This document shows, piece by piece, positions 1 through 39,114 of a stretch of 64,000 bases of DNA. The notes below the pieces were generated by a model. It did not search any database, was not told the origin of the DNA, and saw nothing but the letters and a program-made list of their open reading frames with translations. Each line of letters starts with the position of its first letter. The first letter of the stretch is position 1. The DNA is taken from the NCBI GenBank assembly GCA_008638375.1, contig CM018036.1, positions 1,896,001 to 1,960,000 of the forward strand. The letters are read 5' to 3'. The position numbers and the translations under genes are program-made. The stretch is from Nyssa sinensis (lineage: Eukaryota > Streptophyta > Magnoliopsida > Cornales > Nyssaceae).

Positions 1-149
1 TTCATAATTTGACCCATTAATTTAATGCAATGATAATTTGTAAAATTTTGGATATCCCTTTTACTTTTTATACATGGGTACTAAAATACTTTTTCTTCAT
101 TCATCAAGCATTTTTTTAGTTGTAATGATTTTATTAAATAAATTTATTA

Positions 150-700
150 GTTAAGACACACCTACCTCCCCTAAACGCTTCCAAATCTCAGTTGGAATAC
201 CAATTGGTCCTAAAGTCTTACCAGTTTTCATCTTTGTCAATGCTTTTTTTTTTTTTTACCTCAGACACTCTAATCTAATGAAAAAAAAAAAACTCTCTAT
301 TGCTCCGAGAGTTTTCTACACTTAAGTTTTTCATACTAAAAAAAATAGCTTTTCTATAAAATCATCATTCATTCAGACTCTTGAATCTTCACTCTTTATA
401 CACTTAATATGATTAAAATATTTGGTTTTCCTATTCATTAACTTAGCAAGTTTGTATATATTTTTCTTTCCTTTTTTTGTACCCAATTTGATATAAAAAT
501 CATCATATGCATGCCATGCCCTATGTTTAGCATCTCTTACAACTTTCTTCACTTCCTTGCATTTTTATATGCTTCCCAACTTGCTTTATTTCTAATTTTT
601 TGCCAAATTTTATAACACTTATTTTTTACTTTTACTACTTTTTGGACTTCCCCTCTCCACCACCAAGTTTCCTTACATAATGGTTCTATTTTTTTATACC
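150..700 (-). mobile_element. RTE-clade LINE relic (reverse transcriptase N-terminal part)
   Basis: Reading the reverse strand, 150-240 translates without a stop to a segment containing KMKTGKTLGPIGIPTEIWKR, which resembles the start of the reverse transcriptase of plant RTE-type LINEs (the 'GP..IP.E.WK.LG' motif). Further right, still on the reverse strand, come pieces resembling the linker of the same elements: a KNARKEVKK-like stretch near 520-580, broken by a frameshift, and ETWWWRGEVQ near 640-680. Stops and frameshifts show it is dead. It is a different clade from the L1-type elements elsewhere in the window. It lies in the presumed intron before the first visible exon of the dehydrogenase gene. 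The assignment rests on remembered family motifs. Confidence 0.6.
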
Positions 701-1558
701 TTTTTTGCTATTCTTTTAATGCAATTAGGGTTAGAATTACTGTTTTCTTTTTTATATTGGGGTGAGAACAACCCTAGGGTTCTAGCCTTTGATTGCTCTT
801 GAAACCTTTTTATCTCAAATATGGTAGGACCCTCTCTCTCAATCTCTCATAATAGTATTTCCATGACAAACTCAAGTGAAGGGACTACAGTAGGTCATAT
901 TTGGGTTGGTTGGCCCTCGTTGACTTACCATTTTCTCTTTCTTGCTCTCCATTTTTATTTAATAAAAGTTGCTTTCATCATATATAAAAGAAGATGGTTC
1001 GAGATTGGGTTGGTTTTAAGTTTACTTTACCATACGGAAGGAGTTCAACTTGATATTTGAAAGACCTATTGAACAGGTGTATGCCTTCTTTCGTTTTTTT
1101 TTTTTTTCAATTTGTGAAAGTCTTACATTTTTTGTGTACTTTGCAGATTTTCCTCTCTGAATAAATTTCATGGTACCTTTATTCTTTGTATGTACTCATA
1201 TTGACTGTACTTTCCAAGGAGTTACTTGGTCATGTGCTTTACCAATTGTAGTGCGATTCTGCATTTTCCTTCACTTTTAAATATTTTATCACACTGGTTT
1301 TATATGACACACAGACTCTTTGTTGTCTTTCTCATAGTGGGGTTTGAAAATATGCTAATGAATATAAATATATTAATATAGTTATATTGGAGAATGTTAG
1401 TTCAATTTAGGCTTTTTATTCATTTGAACATTTTCCTAATAAATTTTGATGCATGATCACATATTATGCACCTTCCTTTTAATTAAATGAGATAATTTAA
1501 ATTTAGTTTCTAATTCTTTTTACTCTTGCCACTGCTGTGATGGTTCTCTTAAATGAAG
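701..1558. other. intron sequence, no gene seen
   Basis: AT-rich sequence between the RTE relic and the first recognisable dehydrogenase exon. A short open frame at 821-1060 resembles no protein I know and has no splice-site or codon support. The last 50 bases are pyrimidine-rich and end in the AG acceptor at 1557-1558, so this is best read as the 3' part of an intron whose donor is outside the window. Confidence 0.6.
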
Positions 1559-28235
<26,677 letters not shown>

Positions 28236-29776
28236 AATGTTGTGTTGGAGCAACTGATTTGCATGCTCTCCCAGACCAATTGCCCGCGTCTGTTATTGGC
28301 AGGAATATGAAGTAATAATATCAGCTAAATCGTTGTGCATCATCGTGTAGGTTTCAAGATACCATGAGCTAAGGTTTTTATTGTTGTGATATGGCGGGAG
28401 ATTCCCTTGTAACATATATGTATTGTTATAGCTTAGGCTTGAATTAGAAAAATCCATGGAGGATTGATTGGAAATACACTGATATGTGGAGTAGTTTTAG
28501 TAATAGAATCGGGTCTCCGGGTTAATTGCATGTAATATTTATATTCTTGACCCAAATAAGATGTAGCTAGTCTCTTGTGAAAAAGTTGGGACAGTAATAT
28601 TGGAAATAAAAGTTACTTTTTTTTATTGATATTGTTTTTTAGAATATTGTTACTGCTTGTTTTTTCAAGTAGTCATACTTTGAGCATATATGATCATTCT
28701 TTATGTATATTCTTTTGATGCATCTATAAGCAAGCAAGAACCTGTAAATTTGGGTGATTTGATTGGAGAGATTATTGAATGATCTGGGATTCAGGTCAAT
28801 GGTCAATTATGAGATGTTAAGTGTCCAAGATTTGGTTTTTTTTTTTTTCCCTCTTAAAAGCCTAAAACACCCGGACCCAACCAATTAATAATTTTTCTTA
28901 GGATTGATCATCTTATAATTAATATTTAATAAATTAATAATATCTAATAATTAATAAAATTTTAAAAAGTTAACTTAATTTTATGATATATAATTAATGA
29001 TTCTATAACTTAATAATTAATATCTTTTTTAAAAAATAATATTAGTTATTAGAGAGAAAATAATTGTGTATATATATTCTATTTATAATATATCTTGATA
29101 ATTTTATTTATTAATTCAATAATTATGTTTAAAGTATTATAGGTGGGAGAAATTATAACATGAGAGAGAATAAATTCTTTACTTGAAAAATACACATTAA
29201 GGGTTCTTGTATGCCTTAAATTAAACATTATACATTTTTTTAATAAAAAATCAAAATATTAAAAAGTTTTTTATTTTTATATCAAAAATTATTTACATGA
29301 AAAAAACACTTATTAATTAATGAAAATATAAGAAAAAATTAATAATTAATAAATTTTTAATTTCTCATATCTATGTCTATTTGTTATACTAAGTAGTATT
29401 GTCAATGAAAAATGGTTGAAGTAGACAATTAACTTACATCGTGTTGCTACTTACAGGTCAGGTATAGCATCTATGGCCTCAATAGAGGGATTTTTCCTCG
29501 ATTTCTCAATAAAACCATGAACCCTTTCAAAACATATGCCACATTATACATTTACTATCTAGAGTTTGACAGTTCGTGCAACTTCTCTCCAAATCAAACA
29601 TTTCCATGTACTTGTGGCTTTTCTCAAAATAGAACATCCTAATCAGTAACCTAATATCTCCCTTCTCTCTCAAAACATAAAGCAGGCTGAAAAAATACAT
29701 CTAAAAAGAAAGCTAAATCGTTCATATCCCAGGTGTGCCTGGTAAATTCCACTGTTTTCAAATTACCATATATCTT
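28236..29776. other. tail-to-tail intergenic region with poly-A signal and AT-rich block
   Basis: Lies between the stop of the dehydrogenase gene (+) and that of the RWD gene (-). An AATAAA at 28605-28610, about 370 bases after the dehydrogenase stop, is a plausible polyadenylation signal. From about 28870 to 29400 the sequence is extremely AT-rich with many TAATTAAT-like words. No open frame or RNA gene is recognised. The part next to 29776 is presumably the 3' untranslated region of the RWD gene. Confidence 0.55.
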
Positions 29777-32700
29777 TTAATTGGCTCTCCTTGAAGAATG
29801 AGAGGACAAGTCTGATTTCTCAGCCAGATAGTGCTCGAGCATATCTTCTTCATCATCTGCATTTGCACCAAAGAGAAAAATATTCATGTTTTATCATATT
29901 TTTAAACCACATACACATATTTATGTGCTCGTAGGGAGTGAGAATCACCTTCAAAGTCATCGTCGTCGTCATCAAAATCAATGTCTTCCTCATCTTCATC
30001 ATCAGATCCTTCGGTGTTCGGTGCTGCACCTCTCTGCAGAACATAAAACAACATTAATGTTAGTGTGGCATTCTTTGCGACATTAAATTCAAATACCCAC
30101 CCCCCCCCCCAAAAAAAAAATTAAAATAAAATAAAATCAGGGCTTATGGCCCCTTATCATGGATCAAGTCCATGGGCACATACTTTTTCACATTCATATT
30201 TGCGGATTTTATTGCATGTGCCACTGTTTTTGTAAAGCTAGGAATCAAAGTGAACAGGATATAAATTTCATGCATCCACAATATGAGGTAGGAACAGTTG
30301 GGAAAAATGCAATACCGCAGCAGCTCTTCCGCTTTCAAACCACTGTCTGCCAGTGAGCCTTTTTTCCTTGGGTGCTGTCAGTGCTGACTCGGGCAGTAGC
30401 CTGATGTTGCATGGCCACGTGTGATGAAAGCAAATAAAGGTAGCCTATTCTAATCTCAAAGCATTGATTACTATTGTATATGGCATATGACAAAAATTGT
30501 AAGGATAGGATGTCCAATAATAAAGGTTTTGATATCATTCATTCTACTTTTCATAGCACTTTATGTCAATGAATATGCTTTCGTAAAGGGAAGAGTCAAT
30601 AACAGTTTAGCCGGGTATGTTATTTCAAACAATGATCCTGAAGAGTAAAAAGCTCTCTCTCTCTCTCTCTCTGGTAAGATCTTTTTATTTTATTTTATTT
30701 CCTTTGATAGGAATCAAACCCTTCACCCCACACCTCTAGAGCTGCAAATGAACCAAGCCAAGTAGTGGACTATTTACACACTCAGCTTGATCAGGTAGGA
30801 AGTGCACTCAAGCTGTGCTCTAACTCAGATGAGCCTTCTAAATGTGTGTTCAAGTCAATGTTAACTGGAATACGGATTGGTATCGTCTGCAAAATGGGAA
30901 TGAGAATGCAATATGCTATATACTCTAAATGCGGTATGATAGGGGGTAGGCTTGTATAGATGACATAAGTAGAATATGATATGGTAAGTCTAATTGTAAG
31001 AGTGTTTTATTCTTTTCACCCGATTATGAGTAATGAGAATTAATATCATTAAAGTGTACAAGTCGACCATATAATTATCAATTTTTTATTTTATTTTATT
31101 TTTTGATAGGTAAATCGCACACATTCACTTTGCCCCTTAAAGGAACTTGAACCCTCAACCTTCCCTTATGGGAAGGTAGAAGAGGTACCAACCAAGCTAT
31201 AGTTTATTAATATATAATTATAGAAATTTATTATATATAAATGGAGCATTAAAAGCATTGAACTAAAGCATATTTATGTTCATTATCTTGATTTGCTTTG
31301 GTTTTTTCCTATTATTTTTCTCTTAAAAGGAAAATTAAGGAAAGAACTGAGAAGAATTTTATTGGATCGTTAAATCTAGTGTTCTAGAATGCAAGTGTTC
31401 CCCATTTTGGAATGTGCATACTAATATGGGGATTTGTTAGGATAATTAGTGTTTTCAGGTAACTATGGTTCAAGTTCAGTTCTGGTTGCCTCAGGGAAGC
31501 CCCAGCTTAGCTTGGTTTGGGTTAGAACCCAAGGGGATAAATGACATTTTTCTAGCCCCTAAATACTTTGATATAAGCTTGCATCTGATCGTGTAGAGAT
31601 TCTTATTTCCAATGATTCATTGCCTCTCAGGGTTGGATGTAACCGCTTGGGGAGAAAGGATTGAAGGACAGAGAGAACTATGGGATGAAAATGAATTGTT
31701 ATTCAATGATTGAAAATCTTTACATGCAGCAGAACAATGTACCCATATAGAAGCTTCTTGTCTTCACATATACACAAAACACACTCATTATCACTGTTCA
31801 AAATCCTGGTGAGCCTATCCTGGACATGTTTGGGATCAGGTCTGTTTCAAAATGAGCTTAAAAATATAACCTGAGCTTGTATACATGTGAGTTCCCCCCC
31901 TCTTTTATGTTTTTTTAATAAAATTTTCTTGAAAAAATATGAACGAGCCCATTGCTGAGTTGAGCCTGAGCTGTTCATGAACAACTCAGTTCGTTTGCAG
32001 CCAGTCCTCCTCAGAAGATGTCATGACAGCACTTTCATCTCATTGATCAATGGCTTTGGCATAAGAAATAAATACAAGGATTGCATTTCAGAGTGAAATA
32101 AGAGGATCTTGTAGCCCACTTCTACAACACTCTTTTCTCATTGAGGTGCTACAAGTGGTTGCAGCAAATCCATCATGGATTAATACAGCTATCCTCTCTC
32201 AACTACCATTCTAATCAGCTGCAATGTGATTCGCTTTGATAGTATTAATCACCAGTTTAAATTTTGTATACTTTGCTGAGAAAAATTGTTTGCTATTTGG
32301 GGGGAAAAAAAGGAAAAATCATGCTAATATGAACTTACTTGGCTTTTTCTAGAGCCAACTCTGCTTCAAACCTCTCTCTCCATGCTAGAAATGTATCAAC
32401 AGTAACTGGTTCTCCATGTGGTACAATTATCTGAAATCAAACGTATGATTATCTGAAGTCAAAATGTGGGAAAATGCTACTCAGGGGATGCTGATGCAGT
32501 ATTCATTATCTAGTTCACTTTAAATCTCAGGAAAAAATGTGAATTGCAGACAAAGGCATATGGCATAGTTCAACACCACTTATTTGATATGTTATATGAT
32601 GTCACAAGCTTTTATTTTAACAAATAGCCAATAGGTCAACTAATGGTCAGCTAAGACAAGGGCACGACAACCATCTCACCACTGAAAATTTCAGGAAAAA

Positions 32701-35700
32701 GATATGCCTCTCTAGTCATTGCTTTGACGTTTTCACCATGCTAGACATACTTATATCTTCTGACTTAATAACAGGATGGTAGATAATTTATTTATTTATT
32801 TTTAAGTAAGACAGTAGAGAAAGTTTTCAAAAAAGAACAATCCCAAAACCATTAAAAATTTGTTAATGTCGAGTGTATTATTTCTGAAATGACAATCTCA
32901 ATTGACTAAGATTTCTTCCTAGCCATATGACTTGGAGGTAAGTTGCCAAGGCCAAAAACCCTAATTTTAAAATAGAAAGACAGAATTTTCACAATTTCTA
33001 AGCACAGTTTAATTAATCAAGTCTCCAACCAAATAATAATAATAAACTTTAAAAAAAATCTGATACCATACAAGTTCAAATTGGAAAAGTACTCCTCAGC
33101 TCAGAGAAGAGATTAGACTTTTGAAGCTGAGAGAAAACCAAATTAATTAATAAAACACCTATTATAGGGGACAAAATAGCCCCAAAAATTGCAAGATTAC
33201 TACATACAACTGGAAATTGGAGGATGAATAAATACACCTAGAAGGTCGAAAAAATACATGTAAGAAGGGAATTCAATCAGTTCGGTTCAAAACAATTGTA
33301 TTTAGCGGCTTCTCCAGTGTATGCTTCCATACAAACATAGAATTGAAGGTCGTGGCAGATAATTTTAGCTTATTGGAATAACTTAAATATAGGTAGTTTT
33401 TATTCTATTTTGTTCTAAAAAAGAATAGAAGCAATTTAATGACTCTTCAAACATGCATGACTTAGCTTTTATTATAGCACAGTTGCAATGGTATTTGATT
33501 TAGTTCATGCACATTGAAATGATATATGCACATTGATATAGCTAATCTTCTTAGTTGATATGCCAAAAAATTCATTTATTTTAAAAATAAACTGTTGTTT
33601 CGATTGCTAATGATTTAATTGAACACATACGATTTGAAAGGTATATGCATATTGATTTAGGCTTCAGCTAATCCTCTGAGTTGATATACCAAGAATTTCC
33701 CTCATTTTGATTTTGACTAGTTTGCGTTACAATTATAACCATGTTCTAATTGTGTTTGAAAATCAATTCATTTATCCTTTCAATTTCATATAACTTAAGT
33801 AACCAATATAGCTTCAAGTCAGCTAGGAAAAGGTGCATGACTAGTTTGGCAACAACCAACATTCACATATACAACTCTTAATGGGTATGGAAAGATCGTA
33901 TACACGAAATATATTAAACTAACTCATTATGAATCAAGCACTTTGGGATCTTACAGGCACAAGGTACTAAAAGGTGCAGGTGACAGCAATAATATACACA
34001 TTGTAAATTTAGAAAGCATATCAGCTAGGAACTTCACAAAAAAGAAAATTAAATAAATGAAGAAAGAAAGCATATTAGCATGTAGCAGTGTAAATCATAG
34101 GTAGGACAACCAGCCATACATCATCTTTCACTGCCTCTTCTTCTTCGGTGTTCCCAACATCAGCATCTTGCGCAAATCTTTCACATAGCCACTCCTTAGC
34201 CGATGTAACTAGTGTGTAGACCATAGCCATGCCAAGATTCTCGGATGCCTATAGAATAGAGGTATTGATCAAAATCGGCATTACTTCGCTTTACATTATT
34301 ATTTGAGGTGGACAACCACTTTACTGTATGAACACAGAATATGTTTTACCTGCTAAATTAACAGTAGTTTTCCTCTGCTCTTCTAATCCAGTTAGAAGTA
34401 CTACATTACAGGTTTTGAGAAATCCACTAGGCTACAAAGGAGAAAGACAACAAAAGGATACCAGGGCATTTGCTACTATTTTCCTGAACAATACACTACC
34501 CGGATCACTAGCATTTTCACATGTCGTCTCATTTGTTGAGATTTTAAAGAGATTCCAGGTGTTCGGCCCTACTTTTCTTTTGGACTTCCCATGGCATCCT
34601 ACGTGTTTCTACTATCAACAAACCGTACGCAAATAACTTATTATTGATTTGTCATAAAAGAAATGTGTGCCAACTGGAAAGCATTATTTGAAAAAAAATT
34701 AAATATGACAGGAGAGAAAATTGGAAATTAAAACTAAAAAAATTCTTGAAAAACTACCTCTTGCTCAAGCTTTTCTTTCAAAATTTTAAGATCTGCTGCT
34801 TGAATTCCTCTCAAACTGAAAAATACCATAATCGGGGGTTACACAGCAAAAACTCACTCCAAATCATGTCACATAAATACATATATCCCTTAACAGCAGT
34901 CTAGCCATATAAGACAACATCATAAAAAAAGGGGTCCCATGTCGAGTTTGAACCTTAAAACCAAATAGAATTCCATACATATATGAAAAGACTGTTCCTG
35001 CAATGCCCTATAAATTAAATGTATTTTATAGACTTATGAGAGGTCTTCTTAATATAAGAACTCCTAATAATGTTTGGGTTGGGTTTGTAGCATTTACTAG
35101 ATAGGATAATCAACAATCACAAAGACAACTGGTAACTTGTGCATTTGATCCATAACATGATGCAACTGAGACCAATTCTTACACAGAACATGGCCCAAAA
35201 ACAACAATGATTGGGTACATGAAAGGGGCTCTTTCCATGTCATGCATAGTGGGCCAGCCAAACACATTTACTTTTTCTATAATCAAATCGAATCATCTAA
35301 AATCAAATCATTGCAATCCCATAGATAATTTTCTAGTAAGCACAACAAAAACAACTAAAGAGTGAGTTTCTATAAAAACAAAGTTGGGCTCTTTGAATAA
35401 AGATAAAAGTATAAAAAAATTACAAAAAGAGAACTGTCCACGAACTTTAGGAATCTAGGAATAAACTACTCTCGCATTGCATGAATATTTAAAGTGTTTA
35501 CTTGGGGACTAAATGGTGGAATTGGGGGTTGGGGTTCAGAAGGCGTAGTACTTCCCAATCATTAGTTAAGCGAGTAATCCTCATCTTAGATTTAGAATTC
35601 AACTTCTGATCCAGGACAGCATTTGAGTTAGAAAGAGACAGGAATCTCAAGAAAATCCTAGTAAAGAAAGATATAAGACAAGAATGTGTACACAAATGCA

Positions 35701-38700
35701 AGACAAAAAAGAGCGTCACCACCTACATTTTTTTTGATAAGTCACCACCTACGTTATCTTGTGTCAATCTTCTGCACCACTTTAATATCCTGTGAGTATC
35801 ACGAACACAACCAACATAACTGCCACTAATCTCATTCGACATTCTAACACTACCACTGCTGTGGCCACTACCATTCCATAACCACTGCATCCATTGCCAC
35901 AAATCACACCAACCACTACCAACAGCCTCAGCAACTAATCGCCATCATCACCTACTAAAATCTGCTCCAAATCTTCATGTCTCCAAGTCACTATATCTAA
36001 AACTATCTCTGGAAGCATTCCACACATCAGCACCACCATCTCCACTACCAGCTCTTTGTACTCTTCAACCACATCCAGAGCGCAGAAACCTGCTGCTGCT
36101 AATTGCAATGACCAATCATTCACTCACCACCACCACCACCACTAATAAGTTATTATCAGAAATGCCACTGCACTGTCACTACAGCAGCCACTGCCACCAT
36201 CACCACTGCTTTACAACCACATCAACAGAAAATCTATGGCACATCACCACCACTGGTGGCAGATATGGGGTGTGGCTGGGGGGGCCACCACCCCCCTGAC
36301 GATTTGATTAAATAAAAATTCTTACTAAAATTCTATGATAATTTAAAAATTGCCCCCCTCAATTTTTTTTATATTTCTATAACAACCCTCTTATATATTT
36401 AGCATCACTTAAGAGCTTTATTGAAGAACAGTGAGGGGAGGCCCCGTACATGCATGAGGTTCCTGTTCCCACCCTATTTATTGCTCCTCAAATCCATCCC
36501 ATTTGGATTAGAGTGGAGTGGAGCAGGTTACTCACTTCAAGATTATTGCCATCCCCAGCCACATCAAGCCTATTGAGACATCTTTCCAGATAGTCTTTCA
36601 GCCTTTCTTCTCTCCTCTGCATTAACCCACAATTATAAAAACACATCAGAAAATTGATCTAGGGAGTACCAAACCAATACCCACCAGGGAAAATGAGGCC
36701 CACAACTACCAAGCAATAGGATGGTAAAGAAGAAAATGATCTATCAATTCTTCACCCATTTTGCACATTTTGTTCCCTAGGCTAGGTTGACCCAAAAAAG
36801 TTTTGATAAAAGCTGGGTGATCCTATTGGGACCTTTTCTACTAATGATAAGAGTGAAATTGAGGAGGACAATAGGCAAAAGTTGCTATATTTGCACAAGG
36901 ATTTGTGAAAGAGATGTGCAGTCAACTAACCTTTTTACATTCAAAAGCGGCGGTTCATCTGGATATTTTTCAGTGTGAGAGAAAATTAAAGCCAATTGAA
37001 CTGCAATAAAAGTTTGGGTAACAGCTTATATTGATAGAGGATTCAAGTGTCCTGAAGTTGGAAAACCAGAAAAGAAAGCTCCCAAAAGTAAACAAATGAA
37101 GTATCTTTGATGCTGAATATATAAGCACATGCATGGGTGTTGCCGGGGAGAGAGGGGGGGGATAGATATGCTCCAAACAACTATCAACTATATAATACAT
37201 AAGATGAAGAACCTGGAGTTGCTGCTGATTCATCTGCCTCATCATCCTGTTAAACATAGAGCAAGGTCAATATGTTTGTGTCTGTAGTTGTTATTACACA
37301 CACATTTATATATGCATACATATATACACACACACAAAGATAACGAATCAAATCACTTAAACATCACTGCAAGAGAGAGAGAGAGAGAGAGGGGGGCATC
37401 ACAAAAAAGCAGTGGCAGGGGTTAATGCTTAACAGGGTAACATATGTGCACATATACTTACAGGTGTTAACCAGACTGAAACTGTTGAAGCATTATAAGG
37501 TTAGAGAGAGAGAGAGAAACAAGCTTCACAAATAGCAGAGGCAGCGGCTAACAGGCCAACATATGTGCATATATACCTACCTACAGGTGTTCAACCAGGT
37601 GGTTTGGCCAGCAAACACTGAAACTTTTTGACACTTTATAAGGTTTTATGTGTGCCACAAAAAATCCAAAGTTTATTGTGTGCAGAGATTTGAGGGTATC
37701 ATATCATATGCTAATTGACAATCTGCAAAGAAGCTATGGCGTGAAGGACAACTTGTACCTGTGGAGACACTGTGATTTGGAAGCACCGACTAGAAGTGTT
37801 TAACCCACTTTCACTAGAGTGAATTTCTGGCATAATACACCAAAGAGAGAACAGTGCCTCATTTTTTCTTCAAAAAAATAAATAAAGAATTCATTAAAAG
37901 TCACCATGGGGTGCACCCATATACAGAAAACAACGCCTCAATACAAGTTGGGATTTGGGAAAAGGAAAATGATAGTTTCTAGGTAGTTGAAAACATATCA
38001 TCAAAGGTATAGATTTAAAAAACCTTTGAAATCATCCATAAGTATGGCTTCCAATGCTTCAATTTCCATCTCCTGCTCCTGCACATAGTCTGTCAAAAAT
38101 CTTGATTACAGACGAAATTGAGAAAACAAGAAGCGGGTATAAGCAATGACGAATATAATGATCCACAAACCACATCAAATTCCTAGCACCTATGGAGCAT
38201 TCGCCCAGCGCCAAATGAAACCTCAATAACAAAATTAGAGGTCTTTTCTTAAATTTATATTTTACACTCTCAGAGCACACATACACTTCATTAAAATTGT
38301 TGTGCAGGTAAAGCTAGGGGTGGATATAAGGGGGGGCTGGGGGGGGGGGGGGGGCGCTAGCGGTGGTCATGGCCCCCCCAAAATTTTTTCATTTTTTTAT
38401 ATAAAAGAGCCCTGTAGATTTCTATTTTTATTCCCCCCACCGCACCCCACCCCACCCCGCCCCCTATCCTATGTTAATGGTCTAGCTTCGCCCTCGTATA
38501 GCATCATAAATGAACCACCAAAATTTCCCCAGAAGCCATAGAACAAAAGACTAAATAACAATAGAACCATGCTTGCTCAGTCCAGTTCCTCGTCACTTAT
38601 ACTTTCTTTCTTGGAATTTTAGTAAAAAATGTCACTGAAAGCAATAAGCAATCAAAGTGCTCAGTTCAGTTCCTCTTCACTTATACTTTCTTTCTTGGAA

Positions 38701-39114
38701 TTTTAGTCAAAAGTATCACTGAAAGTAAATAAGCAATCAAAGGGTAAGAAATTAAGCAAATCTCAAATCTTTTAGTCAACATCACAAGATAACTTCTATG
38801 ATTAATTAAATTAGTAACACATAACTACCACAATCCCAGCCATGCCCCTAAACACCCTCCAATGATGAAAGAAAGAAAATCCATTTGAATTCACAATATA
38901 AGTCTACAGTGATTTCCTTAAAATCAGTTCACCAAATTAAGATGTCATACGAAGAAAGAAAGTACAATAACTCACAAATATCATCAAACTTTTCAATCAT
39001 CAGATCATCAAGCAAAAACACACATTCAAAGACTTCAATCTTGAAAGAAACACAATTTTCATGCAATCAAAATAAAGTATAAAAGAATTTTTTTTTTTAA
39101 CAATTACCAGCCAT
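29777..39114 (-). CDS. RWD domain-containing protein, DRG family-regulatory protein type (RWDD1/Gir2-like)
   Basis: Eleven coding exons, reverse strand: 39108-39114 (ATG), 38024-38089, 37759-37826, 37213-37246, 36931-37000, 34758-34815, 34120-34248, 32339-32430, 30316-30400, 29949-30033, 29777-29856 (TAA). All have GT-AG introns and agreeing phases; total 774 nt, 257 residues, the usual size. The protein opens MADYVQEQEMEIEALEAILM, typical of RWDD1. The RWD fold covers about residues 5-120 (FSHTEKYPDEPPLL with the conserved YP..PP motif, then YTLVTSAKEWL). The region GRQWFE near 193-200 is in the DFRP C-terminal block. An acidic stretch at about 213-236 precedes DMLEHYLAEKS. Family members bind and stabilise the developmentally regulated GTPase DRG2 and associate with translating ribosomes via Gcn1-type contacts. 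Exon 1 contributes only seven bases after the ATG. From memory this matches At1g51730, the neighbour of the GDH-like gene. Confidence 0.93.
30653..30672. repeat. CT microsatellite
   Basis: Run of CT dinucleotides in RWD-gene intron 30401-32338. Otherwise that intron shows only the SINE at 31079-31211. Confidence 0.8.
31079..31211 (-). mobile_element. tRNA-derived SINE with a 10-bp TSD
   Basis: On the reverse strand the element starts ACTATAGCTTGGTTGGTACC, which contains a pol III A-box (TAGCTTGGTTGG). About 35 bases later comes the B-box-like GGTTCAAGTTC. It ends in an A-rich tail (the T-rich stretch at 31081-31104 on +). ATATAATTAT flanks it at 31069-31078 and 31212-31221, consistent with a target-site duplication. 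A sister copy is at about 46955-47068. It lies in an intron of the RWD gene. Confidence 0.75.
32431..34119. other. RWD-gene intron, nothing recognised
   Basis: AT-rich intron between exons 8 and 7 of the RWD gene, with normal splice sites. No recognised repeat or coding sequence. Confidence 0.55.
34816..36535. other. RWD-gene intron, mostly unassigned
   Basis: AT-rich. 36108-36210 is rich in CAC/ACC trinucleotides, which creates low-complexity open frames on both strands. 36255-36470 belongs to the G-run/C-run repeat family described separately. Confidence 0.5.
36255..36470. repeat. copy of the C-run/G-run MITE-like family
   Basis: Contains a GGGGGGG-CCACCACCCCCC block followed by AT-rich sequence (AAATTCTTACTAAAATTCT, TTGCCCCCCTCAATTTTTT). 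It parallels the internal parts of the inverted-repeat element at 41911-42122 and of 38318-38500. Ends are not clearly defined. Confidence 0.45.
36536..36616 (-). other. exon-like 81-nt segment, possible poison exon or captured exon
   Basis: On the reverse strand it is preceded by GGGTTAATGCAG and followed by the consensus donor GTGAGT. In one frame it reads RREERLKDYLERCLNRLDVA and on to GDGNNLE without a stop, and looks like a real protein. In the frame imposed by the flanking RWD-gene exon (phase 2, after AAA AG) inclusion would give a TGA within seven codons. It is therefore not a normal coding exon of that gene. I do not recognise the peptide. Confidence 0.4.
37372..37640. repeat. GA microsatellite and tandem duplication, period about 119 bp
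   Basis: GA runs at 37372-37391 and 37503-37517 each head a related block. Both contain AGCAG.GGCAG, then TAACAGG..AACATATGTGCA (first CATATGTGCA at 37441, second at 37560), ACAGGTGTT.AACCAG, and end in TATAAGGTT. The second copy has a small insertion. Lies in the RWD-gene intron 37247-37758. Confidence 0.8.
38318..38500. repeat. copy of the C-run/G-run MITE-like family
   Basis: Long G run at 38327-38354, then GGTCATGGCCCCCC.AAAATTTTTT and later C-rich sequence. The 'GGCCCCCC.AAAATTTTTT..ATATA' core is the inverted complement of the core in 41911-42122. Located in intron 1 of the RWD gene. Confidence 0.5.
38574..38742. repeat. tandem duplication, period about 84 bp
   Basis: TGCTCAGT.CAGTTCCTC.TCACTTATACTTTCTTTCTTGGAATTTTAGT at 38574 is repeated from 38658 with few changes. 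Both copies end AAGCAATCAAAG. Lies in intron 1 of the RWD gene. Confidence 0.88.

Noticed and set aside
821..1060. 79-codon open frame before the first dehydrogenase exon
   Set aside because: No similarity to the family, no splice-site support and AT-rich composition; treated as chance in an intron.
36108..36299. CAC-rich open frame (T/H-rich peptide)
   Set aside because: Low-complexity trinucleotide sequence in an intron; no start context or homology.
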